From the NCBI RefSeq assembly GCF_910592395.1, contig NC_088310.1, positions 13,401,501-13,461,500 on the forward strand: a stretch of DNA of 60,000 nucleotides, in the 5' to 3' direction. The stretch comes from Lineus longissimus (taxonomy: Eukaryota > Nemertea > Pilidiophora > Heteronemertea > Lineidae). Made by a program: the position numbers and the translations under genes. Below the pieces are notes generated by a model. It saw only the letters and a program-made list of their open reading frames with translations, searched no databases and was not told the DNA's origin. Every line of letters starts with the position of its first letter. The first letter of the stretch is position 1. Positions 22,123 through 33,645 of this stretch are shown piece after piece.

Positions 22123-24610
22123 AACAAGAGGCCCAAGGGCCTGGCGCTCAGCTGGATCACCTAATAACATAGGACTGAGGGTGTAAAGTAGTAAATATCA
22201 GCTTTACACTACTGTTTGAAGGTCAAGAGAACACGTTATACCACTAAGATTTCCAATGCAGAACTGCCAGCTTGATGAAATATGATTGAACTAATCAGCC
22301 ATGGTATGTAAATATTACAGGAGGCAACGGAAGATATCCCTAGTGCAGTATGTTGTATCGGTAGCTTTACAGAAAAGAAGTGTCAGAGAGGATGAGACTT
22401 CTCCATGGACAACTGTGGTATGTCCAGGCTGGGTTGTACAGCACAAGGATACAAAATGATGTCTGTAATTGAGAGGTATCCTGATTTAACAGAGGTCAAA
22501 ATAAATAGAAATGACCAGTTTGGGACTAACACCACTGTCTTTTTTTTGATAAGGTAGAGATTACAGGAGTCAACAAAATTAATTTTATTGAGAGAAATTA
22601 ACCTGTCCTGCAGGTGATCATCCTCGGCACCCAGTGGTTTTCCATATGCTCCAGCTCTCGCTATTACAAACCCCTGGGGAAATCCATGCCCTTCAGACGG
22701 ATTGTAGCGGTAGAAAAAAAAGCGCCCAATCAGAGCGTCGGTTGTATTTGAGTCTCGGAAATTCGTAAACCACGGACACAGGAATTAATGCTCTCAGATG
22801 CACTATCAATTGTATAGTCTTTTGCGCCATAGGGCTCGGGTCCGAGGTAGGTTAGTTAAATTTCAATCAGCGCCATGAAACGCGTATTTTCATTAGCTGC
22901 TATTTTTAGAACATCCGGGTATTTAGGTTATCAGAACAGCCACCCTTCGCTGTCGATTCTAATGGATTTTCTCAGGGTTTTGTATCGGACGTAGGAGTAT
23001 CAAAAACCTGAAGCTCAGGATGGCAGGTGATTGGAATTTACAATACAAAGGGTCGTTTTCATATTTGAAAATCCATTCATAATCAAGGGCTACCTCTGAC
23101 TAAAACAGCACCCATAAACAATAGACCGCCAATTTGACCCCAGCTCCTAACTGCGGGAAAACCCAAGTCCAGCAACCAAAAGTACCAAAAATACATTTTC
23201 GTTTACATTTGAACTGCACACATGCGTTTGTTTACAATTTCCCGCGAAATCTCGAAAATCAGGTGACCTGCAATCGTGGATTGAAAATAACATTTATCTG
23301 GGTTCAGGTCAGCAGGTATACCGGCTGTTCCAATCATCCCCCTACAGCCAGCTGTTCAAAAGGTAATGTTATTCACCCCAAAGGGAGTGCAGGTAATTGA
23401 TTAAGCCCCTCCATAACTTAACAGCAATGGCTTGGCTTCTGTGAGTGGTAAGGAGAATTGACATTGTCCGATTAAAAATCCCTCATTTCTGCTCCGCTGA
23501 AGTAAATTTTTGAATAAAACCAAGACGTTGCATCAGGGTAAGGTGTCACCACCATTCATGCAAAATTTCAAGGCGATCCAACGCCTCTGAATGTGACTTT
23601 ATTCGTCCCCCTTCTTATATTATTATATAGAAGATTTTAGACCAGCGATGACGTCATTTCTGGTGATTCCCTACGTTGTCCAATGAACGCTTTTTAAAGT
23701 GTGCCATTTGGCATGCATTCAAGGCATGGATTAGCATGGTATTTTATCAGCGCTGACAATTGCCGAACAGAATGCCGTAGCTCCGTCAATTTGCAATCAA
23801 TTTTTATAGGAGTAACATTATTGTGTTGCTTAAAACGTCTACTTTTTACTCATGTAAGAATCGTGGTACTAAAAACTAATATGCAAACAGAATCATGCCG
23901 ATTCACTACACATACTGTGGGAATTCTCCACTTCAAAATACATCGCGAACAGAGCGTGCACTTCCGATATCGTTTTCACAGAATTGTGGCCAAATTTTCA
24001 AGAACTAATTTCTGAAAGTATTCCCTTAACACCTTAGGACTACCCACTGAAAGAAACTAGTGATAATATCGCCTACTTGACTACTTTTTAGCAGAAAATT
24101 GGTTACTTGTTGCAAAATCAATCTTCCATCTTTACATTGGTCACAGTGGGTATGCTGAAATATAGTCTGGTTCCCTGGCCAATTCAATGCGCAGAATACA
24201 ACTGCGCAACTATACGTCATAACCCGGGCTTTTGAATCGTCAAAAAATCTGTCAAATGTGCCTGTAGCGCCAACTGGCGGTGGAAACTAAACTAATTCCA
24301 TTACAAGTCAAATTGAAAAATTATTAAAAAATATTCGGCCAGATTTGAAAACAATATTTCCTCTGTGGCCCGACGTATAAAGGAAAGAAGTTTAAACTTC
24401 CCGATGACCTCATTCGCCGAATGTAGGTCGGATCGCGCTGATTTTTGGTTTCTGAGTTCCCCTTGGGCTACTCCTAATTTAGCAGCGTCAACAAAGTGCC
24501 TAGGCCTTACGGTTACAAAATGCCCAAAATTGACATGGAAGGATGGCAGGACGGACACCATTCCCTTAGTAATATTACCAGCTTCGCTGACTTTGTCAGC
24601 TGAGCTAAAA
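22123..24610. mobile_element. HINE-like element, family B (copy 1), with foreign insert
   Basis: Starts AACAAGAGGCCCAAGGGCCT (hairpin AGGCCC AA GGGCCT) then GCTCAGCTG; ends with GTCAGCTGAGCTAAAA, so the subterminal repeats pair. Compared with the copy at 34797 it has extra sequence in two places, about 22620-23028 and 23062-23620. Part of this extra sequence (about 23154-23292) matches the 5' region of the MAD2L1BP gene at 51668-51801. Confidence 0.65.
23154..23292 (+). pseudogene. Captured fragment of the MAD2L1BP 5' region
   Basis: AACCCAAGTCCAG, then GCGTTTGTTTACA, TTTCCCGCGAAATCT, GTGACCTGCAATCGTGGATT and GAAAATAACAT occur here in the same order as on the minus strand at 51801-51668, just upstream of the MAD2L1BP ATG (51642). 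Similarity stops before the start codon. It is non-coding as it stands. Confidence 0.65.
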
Positions 24611-24639
24611 AATCAAGGATTTAGTAGAGAGTAAATAGA

Positions 24640-25241
24640 TATACATCCAGATCAAATTTGGTTGCAATCCGATCATTAGTTTCGGAGTAATAGTACTGTG
24701 TTTATTTTTCAAGATGGCTGCCTGGCGGCCATATTCGATGTCCGAACGGCCGAAATTTTAGGGGTGAAATAGAGAATCCCCAGATACATGTCCACACTGG
24801 TTTAAAACCTTCTAGCTAAAATAGATAGGAAACATGCTACTGTTCAGTGAATCAGCAAACTTTGACCTCTGTGACCTTGAAAAGGAGGTCAAATCAAAAA
24901 CCCGGAGGATATATGATGCACCTTTGCTAGAAGTACCTACCATATTTTTATCAAAATTTCCCGACTACTATTAAGGGAGATATTGCATATTTTCACTTTT
25001 AACGTTTAGCCCCCTGGTGGCCAAACCATGAAACGAATCGGACCGAAACTTGGTCTCCAAGGTGTCATTACATAAGGGTACATGTGTACCAAGTTTCAAC
25101 TCAATAGCTCTAACAGTTACGAAACGTGCCCTGCTAACGGACGACGGACGACGACGGACGACGACGACGACGACGACGACGACGGACGACGGACGCCACG
25201 GTATGGGATAAGCTCACCTCTGCTAAGAGGTGAGCTAAAAA
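24640..25241. mobile_element. HINE A2 fragment (3' half)
   Basis: From about 24855 the sequence is nearly the same as the last unit and 3' end of the element at 690-1800, including the ACG microsatellite (25141-25190) and the terminal GCTCACCTCT/AGAGGTGAGC hairpin. The 5' part is replaced by another repeat that is also found near 43720-44160. Confidence 0.6.
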
Positions 25242-25485
25242 GGCACTGGAAAAAAAGGTACGGAAAAAAAGGCACTGGTAAAAAAGGCACTGGAAAAAAA
25301 GGCACTGAAAAAAAGGCACTGGAAAAAAGGCACTGGTAAAAAAGGCACTGGAAAAAAAGGCACTGGAAAAAAAGGCACCGGAAAAAAAGGCACCAGAAAA
25401 TCTCTACCTAGGTAAAAAAGGCACTCGGCCCAAAAAACTTTAAAAATCAAAAAGAATTTGGTGAATCATTGTTCCTACCTCCTGT
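25236..25485. repeat. GGCACTGGAAAAAA minisatellite, left inverted arm
   Basis: About a dozen copies of a 14-16 bp unit GGCACTGG(T)AAAAAA, followed by CCTAGGTAAAAAAGGCACTC and GAATTTGGTGAATCATTG. The same sequence lies in reverse complement at 26962-27220. Confidence 0.85.
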
Positions 25486-25502
25486 ACATCCAAATAGGAA
25501 TG

Positions 25503-26917
25503 AAACGGCCAGGGGCCATTGTGCTCACCGTATACATCTTTTAGTAGGCAGGATCATGCTTAGTTTAGAGGTGAATATGGTGAACACAATCAGGCATGAA
25601 GACTTTTTTTAGATGTGTATTGATGTCAAGTAATAAGACAGGGCAGTATATATAAGTTTATGATCCAACCAATAATTGTCTATGACATCAACAAGATCAA
25701 TATCGTGTGATTGCTAAGAGTCCCTGCAATAAAAAATTCATCGAAAAAAAGTCATTAATAAGCAAGATATTGCATGTCCTACTTTTTCAGTTTTGACCCC
25801 CTGGTGGCCAAATCAAGAATCAGATGAGGCCAAAATTCGGTGTCAGAGATTATCTGATGTAGGGGGTTACATGTACCAACTTTCAAGTTCATAGCTTCAG
25901 CAGTTAAGAAACGTGCCATAGTTACACTCTAATGGCCAATTTACGCCATTTGACCTCTGTGACCTAGAAAAGGAGGTCAAATCCAAAAATCGTAGGACAT
26001 GTGGTGTATCCTTGCTAGAAGTCCCTGCCATAAAAATTTTATCGAAAACAATTCACTCAAATAAGCAAGATATTGCACTTCTTCCTTTTTCCATTATGGC
26101 CCCCTGGTGGCCGAATAAAGAATCAGATCAGGCCAAAATTCGGCATCAAAGGTTATCTGATGTAGGGGGTTATATGCACCAAGTTTCAAGTTCATAGCTT
26201 TACTGGTTAAGAAACGTGCCATAGTTTACACTCCAACGGCCAATTTACCCCATATGACCTCTGTGACCTTGAAAAGTAGGTCAAATTGAAAACCCATAAG
26301 ACATGTGATGTATTCTTCCTAAGAGTACCTACCATAAAAATTTTATCGAAAACAAGTCACTTATAAGCGATATATCACACTTTTTAGATATCCACTTTTG
26401 GCCCCCTGGTGGCAAAGTTGAGAATCAGATCAAACTGAAATTCAGCACCAGAGGCTATGTGATATAGGGGGTTATATGTACCAAGTTTCAAGTTCATAGC
26501 TTTAGTGGTTAAGAAACGTGCTATAGTTTACACTCTAACGGCCAATTTACGCCATATGACCTCTGTGAACTTGAAAAGTAGGTCAAATTAAAAACCCGTA
26601 TGATATAAGATGTATATTTGCTATGAGTACCTACAACACAAGTTTCATCGAAAACAAGTCACTAATAAGCGAGATATCACACTTTTTAGATATCGACATT
26701 TGGCCCCCTGGTGGCCAAGTTGAGAATCAGATCGGACCGAAATTTAGTGTCAGAGGTCACCTGACCTAGTGGGTGCTGTGTACAAAGTTTTAAGTTCATA
26801 GTCCTAGCGGTTAAGAAACGTGCCACTGTTTTTTAAATAGGATACGACGACGGACGACGGACGACGGACGACGGACACTGCGGTATTACATAAGACTCCC
26901 CTACGGTGAGCCAAAAA
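25503..26917. mobile_element. HINE-like element, family A1 (copy 3)
   Basis: ACGGCCAGGGGCC hairpin and GCTCACCGTA at the start; ACG-rich tract, ATAAGACTCCCC and TACGGTGAGCC at the end. About 300-bp internal units. It sits between the two inverted minisatellite arms. Confidence 0.7.
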
Positions 26918-26961
26918 ACGAGGAAGAAAAATTTACAGAAAAGAACGTACAAGGACCCAAT

Positions 26962-27220
26962 GATTCACCAAATTCTTTTTGATTTTTAAAGTTTTTTTGG
27001 TCGAGTGCCTTTTTTACCTAGGTAGAGCTTTTCTGGTGCCTTTTTTTCCAGTGCCTTTTTTACCAGTGCCTTTTTTACCGGTGCCTTTTTTACCGGTGCC
27101 TTTTTTTTCCAGTGCCTTTATTTCCAGTGCCTTTTTTTCCAGTGCCTTTTTTACCAGTGCCTTTTTTTTTGTACCTTTTTTTCCAGTGCCTTTTTTTCCA
27201 GTGCCTTTATTACCGGATAC
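26962..27220. repeat. GGCACTGGAAAAAA minisatellite, right inverted arm
   Basis: Reverse complement of the arm at 25236: CAATGATTCACCAAATTC, then TTACCTAGGTAGAGC, then TTTTTTCCAGTGCC units. Confidence 0.85.
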
Positions 27221-27222
27221 CA

Positions 27223-27509
27223 TAGTGGACATGCTATGGCTCTCGCCAACCCAATCCCCAGCTATGGGTCAAATAGCAGGCTGAAGACAGAACCATCCTG
27301 GTACCCGACCTTGGGGTACACAAAAAATGCAATTAAAAAAATGACGACAGCTCTTAAACTTTCAATTAGCACCATTCTACCATATCCACATTAGTTTGAT
27401 ATGAATATTGTTTTCCGGTGTGGACTAATTCATAACACATGCCCATTTGCTTTGATTTGACCTCATCCTCTCTTGGGACTGATCAGTGCTGGGAGCCTTA
27501 GTGTGCATC
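27223..27509. other. Kinase downstream sequence
   Basis: No clear AATAAA on the minus strand within this stretch. Nothing else recognised. Confidence 0.25.
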
Positions 27510-28757
27510 TTACAACAATTGCTGTATTTGATTCGCCACAAATTGTGCACTTGGTCTTCTCCCTACATTGTGATCCCTGCAAGCTTTAGAGATAGCTACA
27601 AGTTTCCTCACACCACACTGGACAACAGCCTTTAAAAGGCGACCAAGAGAATACACATCACTGACTTCACTCTGAGCTTGCCCATTCAATTCTCGTAATT
27701 CCCAAGCTATATGATGATGGTACTCTCGGTAGACTTTCTTCTGAGAAGGAGGCAGGTGGTATGTTCTGGGGTGCGATTTTAGTGTTGCATTCCCGAAGTC
27801 GATGATCTTTGGTACAAGGTTTTCTTTGGAAAACAGGACATTGTTTCCATGGAGATCATTATGAAGAATGCCTCGGCTGTGGATAAAAGCCAGTCCATCT
27901 GCTACTCCCCTACACAGTGACATCCACTGCATTTCACTGAATGACGAATTCTTCATGTGGTGGGCTAAGCTGCAGTTTTGGGTAGACACAAGTTCTAACA
28001 CTACCGTTTTTTTTGTGCTCATAATTCCATAAAGGAAAGGGATGGCACTGTGTCCTCCCTGGAGATGTTGAAGAACCTTTGCTTCCCGTAAAAAATTACC
28101 AGTAATTGCCTCTTTCACAGCCACACTGGTACCATTAGCTATGAAGGATGCTTGTTGTATTGAAACCTTTCCATAAGCCCCAGACCACTTAGGTTCTTCA
28201 TCATCACCGGTAGGTTTAACCAATATTGCACTGATTGACACCGGCATACACTTCAAATTACAGTCCACTGCCTTAAGAGCAGATTTTCTGCTGAACTCAT
28301 GGTCATTCACAGGATTATTGCAAACATACGAGCGGACACTAATCAACCTCTGACCTTTGAAACTAGAGGAAATTTCTACTGAATCTTTATGTGTGGAGCA
28401 TTTTGTCAGTTTGCTTTCAAAAGACTGCAACTGTAAGTCCTTGGTAGACACTAATTCTTTTAACATCTTGTTTTCTTCTTCTACCACGTTCAATGACCTC
28501 TCTTTTCGTATATTTGAATTTTTCCTGTAACGTTTGTTTGCAGCTTGTTTTTTTGACCGCTTGATTCCTTCCGCTCTGACCTTATCGATATCTCCAATAC
28601 CTGGTCCATCTACAAAAAAGTTGGGAAATATGGGGATGGGGTATAGTCGTCCTCTTTTGTCGTTAAAATGACACTCATTGTACGATTTGAAAACCAACGG
28701 CTCTTTTAAACAGGCCATGTCCCATGAATTCCCCATTTCCTCGTTTATTTCAAGCAT
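27510..28757 (-). CDS. Intact single-exon protein-kinase-domain protein, 415 aa
   Basis: An uninterrupted ORF with every main kinase landmark: Gly-rich loop SGAYGKV (about 192-198), the VAVK lysine (215), the helix-C glutamate in REAKVL (225), catalytic loop HNDLHGNN (299-306, HRD changed to HND), DFG (320-322), an AWEL in place of APE, and SDVYSLG (366-372). Active-site Lys, Asp and Asn are all present, so it is probably a real kinase; substrate unknown. Residues 1-60 are of unknown type; 65-90 are strongly basic (IKRSKKQAANKRYRKNSNIR) and 90-118 look like a coiled coil, a bZIP-like arrangement without the canonical bZIP signature. An in-frame stop lies upstream of the ATG. Neighbours are only mobile-element remnants, so it may be a retrogene, a mobile-element cargo gene, or part of an expanded invertebrate kinase family. 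Confidence 0.72.
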   Translation of the reverse strand: MLEINEEMGNSWDMACLKEPLVFKSYNECHFNDKRGRLYPIPIFPNFFVDGPGIGDIDKVRAEGIKRSKKQAANKRYRKNSNIRKERSLNVVEEENKMLKELVSTKDLQLQSFESKLTKCSTHKDSVEISSSFKGQRLISVRSYVCNNPVNDHEFSRKSALKAVDCNLKCMPVSISAILVKPTGDDEEPKWSGAYGKVSIQQASFIANGTSVAVKEAITGNFLREAKVLQHLQGGHSAIPFLYGIMSTKKTVVLELVSTQNCSLAHHMKNSSFSEMQWMSLCRGVADGLAFIHSRGILHNDLHGNNVLFSKENLVPKIIDFGNATLKSHPRTYHLPPSQKKVYREYHHHIAWELRELNGQAQSEVSDVYSLGRLLKAVVQCGVRKLVAISKACRDHNVGRRPSAQFVANQIQQLL

Positions 28758-28919
28758 AACTAGAACTGAGAAATTTGCTTGGCAGCAAATTTGATGGTCC
28801 CAAAAAGAATAATGGGGTGATTTTTAAAAGAATCTGGGTGTAGAAAGAGCTGAGTAGCGAGTAGGCTGGATAGTTTTATTTGAATTAAGAAATGAGATCT
28901 GCAGTGACAGTGCAGTGTA

Positions 28920-29012
28920 TAAGTGTTGGCAAATAGTATTAAAGAAATGAGGGGTTTGGTGGGGATTCGAACTCACGCTTTCTACAGCACCTGATCGCCT
29001 AGCAACCCCACA
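28920..29012 (-). repeat. tRNA-like SINE fragment at the LINE break
   Basis: On the minus strand GCGTGAGTTCGAATCCCCAC is a tRNA B-box/T-arm, preceded by GGCGATCAGGTGCTGTAG. The LINE reading frame is lost exactly where this sequence begins. Confidence 0.45.
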
Positions 29013-30320
29013 GGCTTTACCTGATTTAATCCCCCTAACTGCAGCCTTGATTTCGTCCACCGTTATCTGTTCATCAAGAATTTCATTTTCCACGTTTTCG
29101 AGAAGTGGGAATTCATTATCACCCCCCTCAAAGTCTCTATTTATTTCCCGAAAATGTTGCAATAAATCCGCATTCTTTGGGGTGGAATGCCCGCTGTTGC
29201 TTTTGTTTACCCATAGGATTTTTCAATACGCCTTTGGGTCTTTACTTTTCATTACACGTAATCGTTTGGCCATCTGTTTCTCATACATACACTTTGCCTT
29301 TCTGATGCATTTCTTATAATTTTTACTCAAGGCATGAAATTGCTCATAATCATTAATTCTCTTTGTTTGCTTATACCTTGTCTTATGTCTCCTGTAGTTA
29401 CGCTGCCAGAGCTAACACTCATCAGTAAACCATTCTTTTTTGGCTTTCCTTTTTGGAGTTTTTCGAGCACAAGCCTTGTTTCTATGGTCAAAGGTTCTCT
29501 TTGCAGAGGAAATAAACATATTAGATATAGCATCAACCACGTGATTTACATTTATACCCGTAGGGTTCACAAAAACCTGGTCAAAAACTGACTGTAAATC
29601 ATGTTCATTAATGTTTTCAACAAACTTTCCAGCCTTGGTTTTGTCCCAGTTGAAACACGCCCTTGGGTCGGCTGCGCCCTCTTTATCAATATTTACATTT
29701 TCCTGATTATACAAAAGGTTGTTTTGATTCACGTGACCATGAAAATGTACAGAAACGGGTGAATGCACGTCAGAGAAAAGTGGATAAAGTGGTTCGATTG
29801 AAAAGTCTACTATCGATTGTATAAGGGGCAACGAAGTGAATACATAATCTACCACCGAGCCAAGTTTACAGGTCAAAGCGCCCGCCTATATTGTGTCCGT
29901 AACGGCCGTTCAAGATCTCAAGATCAAAATTTTTACACAACTGCAAAAGCCTTCAACCATAGTTATTCAAATTATGTTGATCCATGGACGCCCATGGTGG
30001 GATGCCTTCCATACCGTTTCGTAACTCTCTGTATATGTCGGTTTCATTGGCATTATTTTTAAGTATGTCAAACTCGGATACAGTTGAAGTATGAGCATTA
30101 AAATCACCCAAAAAGATATAAAGAGAAAGAAATGTTGCCTTAGCTAAAAGCTCTTTTTCAATGCTATCAAATATTTCACTATTCGAATACCTTGAATAAC
30201 TTCTAATACATACTGCTGTACCACCAGACCTCCTTTGTTCCCAGTCCACAAGAAGCCAATTTCTTATTAATTGCATCATGGAAGTGTTATCTGCATATCC
30301 AGTTGTAACTGGGTGCAATT
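29000..30320 (-). pseudogene. LINE ORF2 remnant: endonuclease and start of reverse transcriptase
   Basis: Reading down the minus strand: GGTAVCIR and LGDFNAHT (apurinic-type endonuclease, GDFN motif) near 30060-30230, then VVDYVFTS and SDVHSPV (the SD-H-P motif) near 29760-29860, then a linker, and finally ITVDEIKAAVRGIKSGKACG near 29015-29075, the entry to the reverse-transcriptase fingers. Stops and frame changes occur near 29880-29950 and 29410. The rest of the RT, including the catalytic YADD region, is missing. Class resembles CR1/RTE-type elements, not resolved further. Confidence 0.75.
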
Positions 30321-30429
30321 AAGAAGAGGTCTACTGAACTTCCCACAAAATGTCCAGACGTAACAGAGACAAGGTTCTTCTCAACCTTTGGTTTCTTGGC
30401 TCTAATTGCTTGCTCAAAGTGTCAGGTGG

Positions 30430-31745
30430 TATTATAACAACCCTGGGTGTGGGAAGTTCCTCATTCTCTTCAAAGTGACTGATGCTAATGCAACTGGAAT
30501 CATGGCTGAATTTATAACATCCGAGCGAGGAAAAGATAAGCTACTGTACGAAGGTTACGTATACACAAGACAGAAACTGCTGGCAGGAAACCGAACTTCA
30601 TGGATTTACGAACAGAGATCCAAATGTAAAGCCAGAGTAACGACAGATGGTCTGTGTGTAGTAAAGGCCATGAATGAGCATACACATGCTCCAAACCGAC
30701 CTGCTGTCCAAGCGCAGAGGGTGCAGCAGCAGATGAAAGCACGTGTCCTAACCACACAAGAGACAATCGAGCCGGTCTTGACAGAATGTTGGTAACCTTG
30801 GTGAAGGGGCTGCTGTGCTGCTACCGAATATTGCCAATATAAGGAGAGTTCTGCGAATGCAACGACAATCCGCGACGCAAGCTGAACCCCAGCCACAAAA
30901 TGCCATGAACATGGAGATTCCTGAACAGTACACTCAAACTCTTCGAGGAGAATTGTTCCTGCAGTTCGATAGTGGAGTCGGGATCCAAATCGAATTCTGA
31001 TATTTTGTACGCAGAGAAATCTGGAACTTTTGGCATATTGTGAACATTGGTTTGCTGATGGCACTTTTAAAACAGTTCCGCTCATCTTCTTCCAGTTGTT
31101 AACCATCCATGTCTTGCTGAATGACTCTGTGACTGCAAGTATTTATGCGTTGCTACCAAACAAAACTCAAGAGACCTACGCTCGGCTTTTCACCACACCA
31201 TAAGACAATTAATTCCCAATGCAAATCCAGAAACATTTTTGATGGACATGGAAAGGGCAGCTTCAGAAATCCTTCCTAATGTGGATATCAAATACTGCTT
31301 TTACCACTCGTCCCAAGCAGTATGGAGGAAGATTCAGGAACAAGGTCTTGCCGTGGATTACCGTGAGGATGACGAGTTCTTGTTAATCTGAGAATGCTTA
31401 CTGCACTGGCTTTTGTCCCAGTCGATGATGTCATTGAAAGTTATGAAGCCTTGCAACCACATATTCCAAATGCTGCTGAACCAGTTGTTCAATATTTCGA
31501 ATCAACATACATTGGAGAGAGAAGATGCCAGGGACGTAGAAATCCAATGTATCATATCTCCAAGTGGAACGATTATGATAGAACTGTCGAAAACCTTCCG
31601 TGAACCAATAATGCCATCGAGGGCTTGCATCGTCATTTCCAGTCGAATGTCGGAGCCTTCCATCCAAACATCTGGAAATTCATTGATGTGATTCGCCGTG
31701 AACAAAGTCTTCATGAGTTGAAGATGTTGTTGAAGAGTTGAAGTC
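30430..31745 (+). pseudogene. FLYWCH/MULE transposase, decayed copy
   Basis: The first ORF (30406-30795) carries a FLYWCH-like zinc finger: KLLYEGYVYTRQK, then RTSWIYEQRSKCKARVTTDG and HTHA. Later pieces in shifted frames match a Mutator-like transposase: YALLPNKTQETY (about 31145), MDMERAASEI then IKYCFYHSSQAVWRKIQEQG (about 31240-31345), FVPVDDV, YFESTYIG, TNNAIEGLHRHFQSN and WKFIDVIRREQ. At least four stops or frameshifts separate them (near 30795, 31000, 31110-31210, 31390 and 31600), so no transposase can be made. The same protein family is at the right edge of the window. Confidence 0.8.
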
Positions 31746-32146
31746 ATGCAGTGTATGAATAATGAAGGACTTTATAATGTTGGTGACTGTTGTGGAATAC
31801 CTGAGAGCATTTGAACACATGGGTGTCTCAAGTTTACTCTTGTTGTCTTGAATAAGTATGAACTGTTTTAGACAGTGAATCAAGAATTTAAAAAATCTCC
31901 TTTCAATTGTTCATACTCATCAGGACACAGTTGCTCAATCAGCATTAACCAATCATTTGAGTGTTATCATTCTTAGTTAAAATGTTGGCATTATCTCTTT
32001 GTTAATGTAAAATACCAAGGTTAAATGGCTGAACAGCAATGTTGGTGCAAATTGTGCAACCCAGGGCCGTCATTTGTACGGCAGATTTGCATATATCCAG
32101 AAAATTTACTTAAAAGACAATGAAAGATACCGACATACCGTATTTT
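31746..32146. other. Spacer between MULE remnant and MITE
   Basis: AT-rich; no feature recognised. May include the non-coding 3' part of the MULE element. Confidence 0.3.
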
Positions 32147-32603
32147 CCGGATTATCCCCCGCACTGCCATATGACCCGCACCCCCTTTGACCATTACCTA
32201 AAGCCACGCAAGACCCGCACCTGATTATGACCCGCACTGCTCCAAGACCCGCATTCTCCAAAAATAGTAAGCCATTCATTGATGTTGAAATCCTAGAACC
32301 GCCATGTTTTTTTTAATTGTTAACCACAGTGGATCAATTCCAGCATGGCCGTAACTTGTTTTCCCTAGCGGAGACATCACAAACTATGCGATCATGGCGG
32401 AAATATTGGTCGAAAACAATGCGAAAACGATGGACATAAATCCTTATCAAGTAACCAGTTTGGTCCCCTTTTTTTTCTTTGGGGTTGGGGCTTATCCCTC
32501 TCAGAATCCACGCAAGACCCGCACCTTTATATTACCCGCACCCCCACTTTTTGGGCCTGTTTGAGGGCAAAAAGTAGCGGGTCATACGCCGGAAAATACG
32601 GTA
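32147..32603. mobile_element. MITE with TACCGTATTTTCCGG ends
   Basis: Left TACCGTATTTTCCGGAT and right CCGGAAAATACGGTA are inverted repeats, followed inward by repeated GACCCGCAC motifs on both sides. TA at each tip would be the target duplication. About 455 bp, no coding. Confidence 0.75.
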
Positions 32604-32670
32604 CTTGTAAACAACATTTTTGGTGAAATCATCTTTTCGTATCAATAAACTTTCTATTGTACAGGTAATT

Positions 32671-33645
32671 GCAGGGCTGCTTACCCTCTAATAATTTTTC
32701 CTGTAATATTGCTGAAATTTTCCTGTATTTTGCCATAAGTTCCCGTAGTATGAGACAAGACCACTAATGAATATTCATAGGTTGGAGGGTCGAGGCCTAT
32801 CAATTGGACAAGTGCATGTTTTTTACTCTCAAGTACATATTTGGAGAGGTATTGAAAAAATATTTGCTGTGGCAAGTCTACAGATATAAAGAAATTATTT
32901 GATGAAAAAATTAATTTCGAATTTTGCTAATTGGGTAATTGAGTTTTTTCTGCCAGTTGGCTGAAAACAGTGGAAATATCAAAGTCGATTATCAAAAAAT
33001 ATCCGTGGTCAATCACCAATTTCAATCGCACCAGTTACTCGCAAGACTAACCCGTATATCATATCCGAATTTCAGTTTCACTACTTGACGCATTCTTTGA
33101 TGCGTCACGGTCAAACATTGACAATTTAACTGCTAAAAGGCTTAAAAAATCAATTGTGGTCTTGTCTCGTATCATGACAGAGTGTAAATTTCAAAACAGG
33201 CACACCAAAGCTGTTGGCCGCCGCCATTATTCTATGCAGGGTAGTCTCGCACAGCAGCTGTACACATGTGATACAAGTTTCCAGATCCTCAAAATAGGGT
33301 GATAACTACGATCGGTGTCGCGGTGCGCGAGACTAATCAGTATATTGTGTACTGAATAAAGAAAAACTCTCCTTGGCAACGGGCGTGGGAACTTCTAATA
33401 TCGGGCCCGCCAGGATCAGATATCGGGTTTAAAGGCTAAGAAACTAAATGAAACTAGAAATTTGAATGTTTATTTCAAGAATTAAACCGTATACAAACAT
33501 TTTACAACGTATTTTTAAGTTGAAAAAAAACATATTTTCAGCACTGTAAAGGCCGTACCATAACGGTAAAAACCGTATTCCGTAAAGTCGGGAATTCAGT
33601 CGTACCAAAATACGGCCATTCCGTACAGGTACGCAGCCCTGTAAT
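32671..33645. mobile_element. hAT-like non-autonomous element
   Basis: CAGGGCTGCTTACC at the left pairs with GGTACGCAGCCCTG at the right; TAATTG flanks both ends. CAGGG-type tips are usual in hAT elements, though hAT duplications are 8 bp and here only 6 are clear. A second inverted pair inside (about 32745 and 33160, GAGACAAGACCAC) suggests a nested MITE. Confidence 0.5.

Noticed and set aside
25082-27284. ORFs reading KKGTGKKGTG and FFPVPFFPVPF
   Set aside because: They are translations of the GGCACTGGAAAAAA minisatellite, open in several frames on both strands, with no other protein character.
29047-29591. Plus-strand ORFs over the LINE region
   Set aside because: They are shadows of the minus-strand endonuclease/RT frame, which has recognisable motifs.
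30512-31106. Minus-strand ORFs over the MULE remnant
   Set aside because: The plus strand carries the FLYWCH and MULE motifs; the opposite frames have none.
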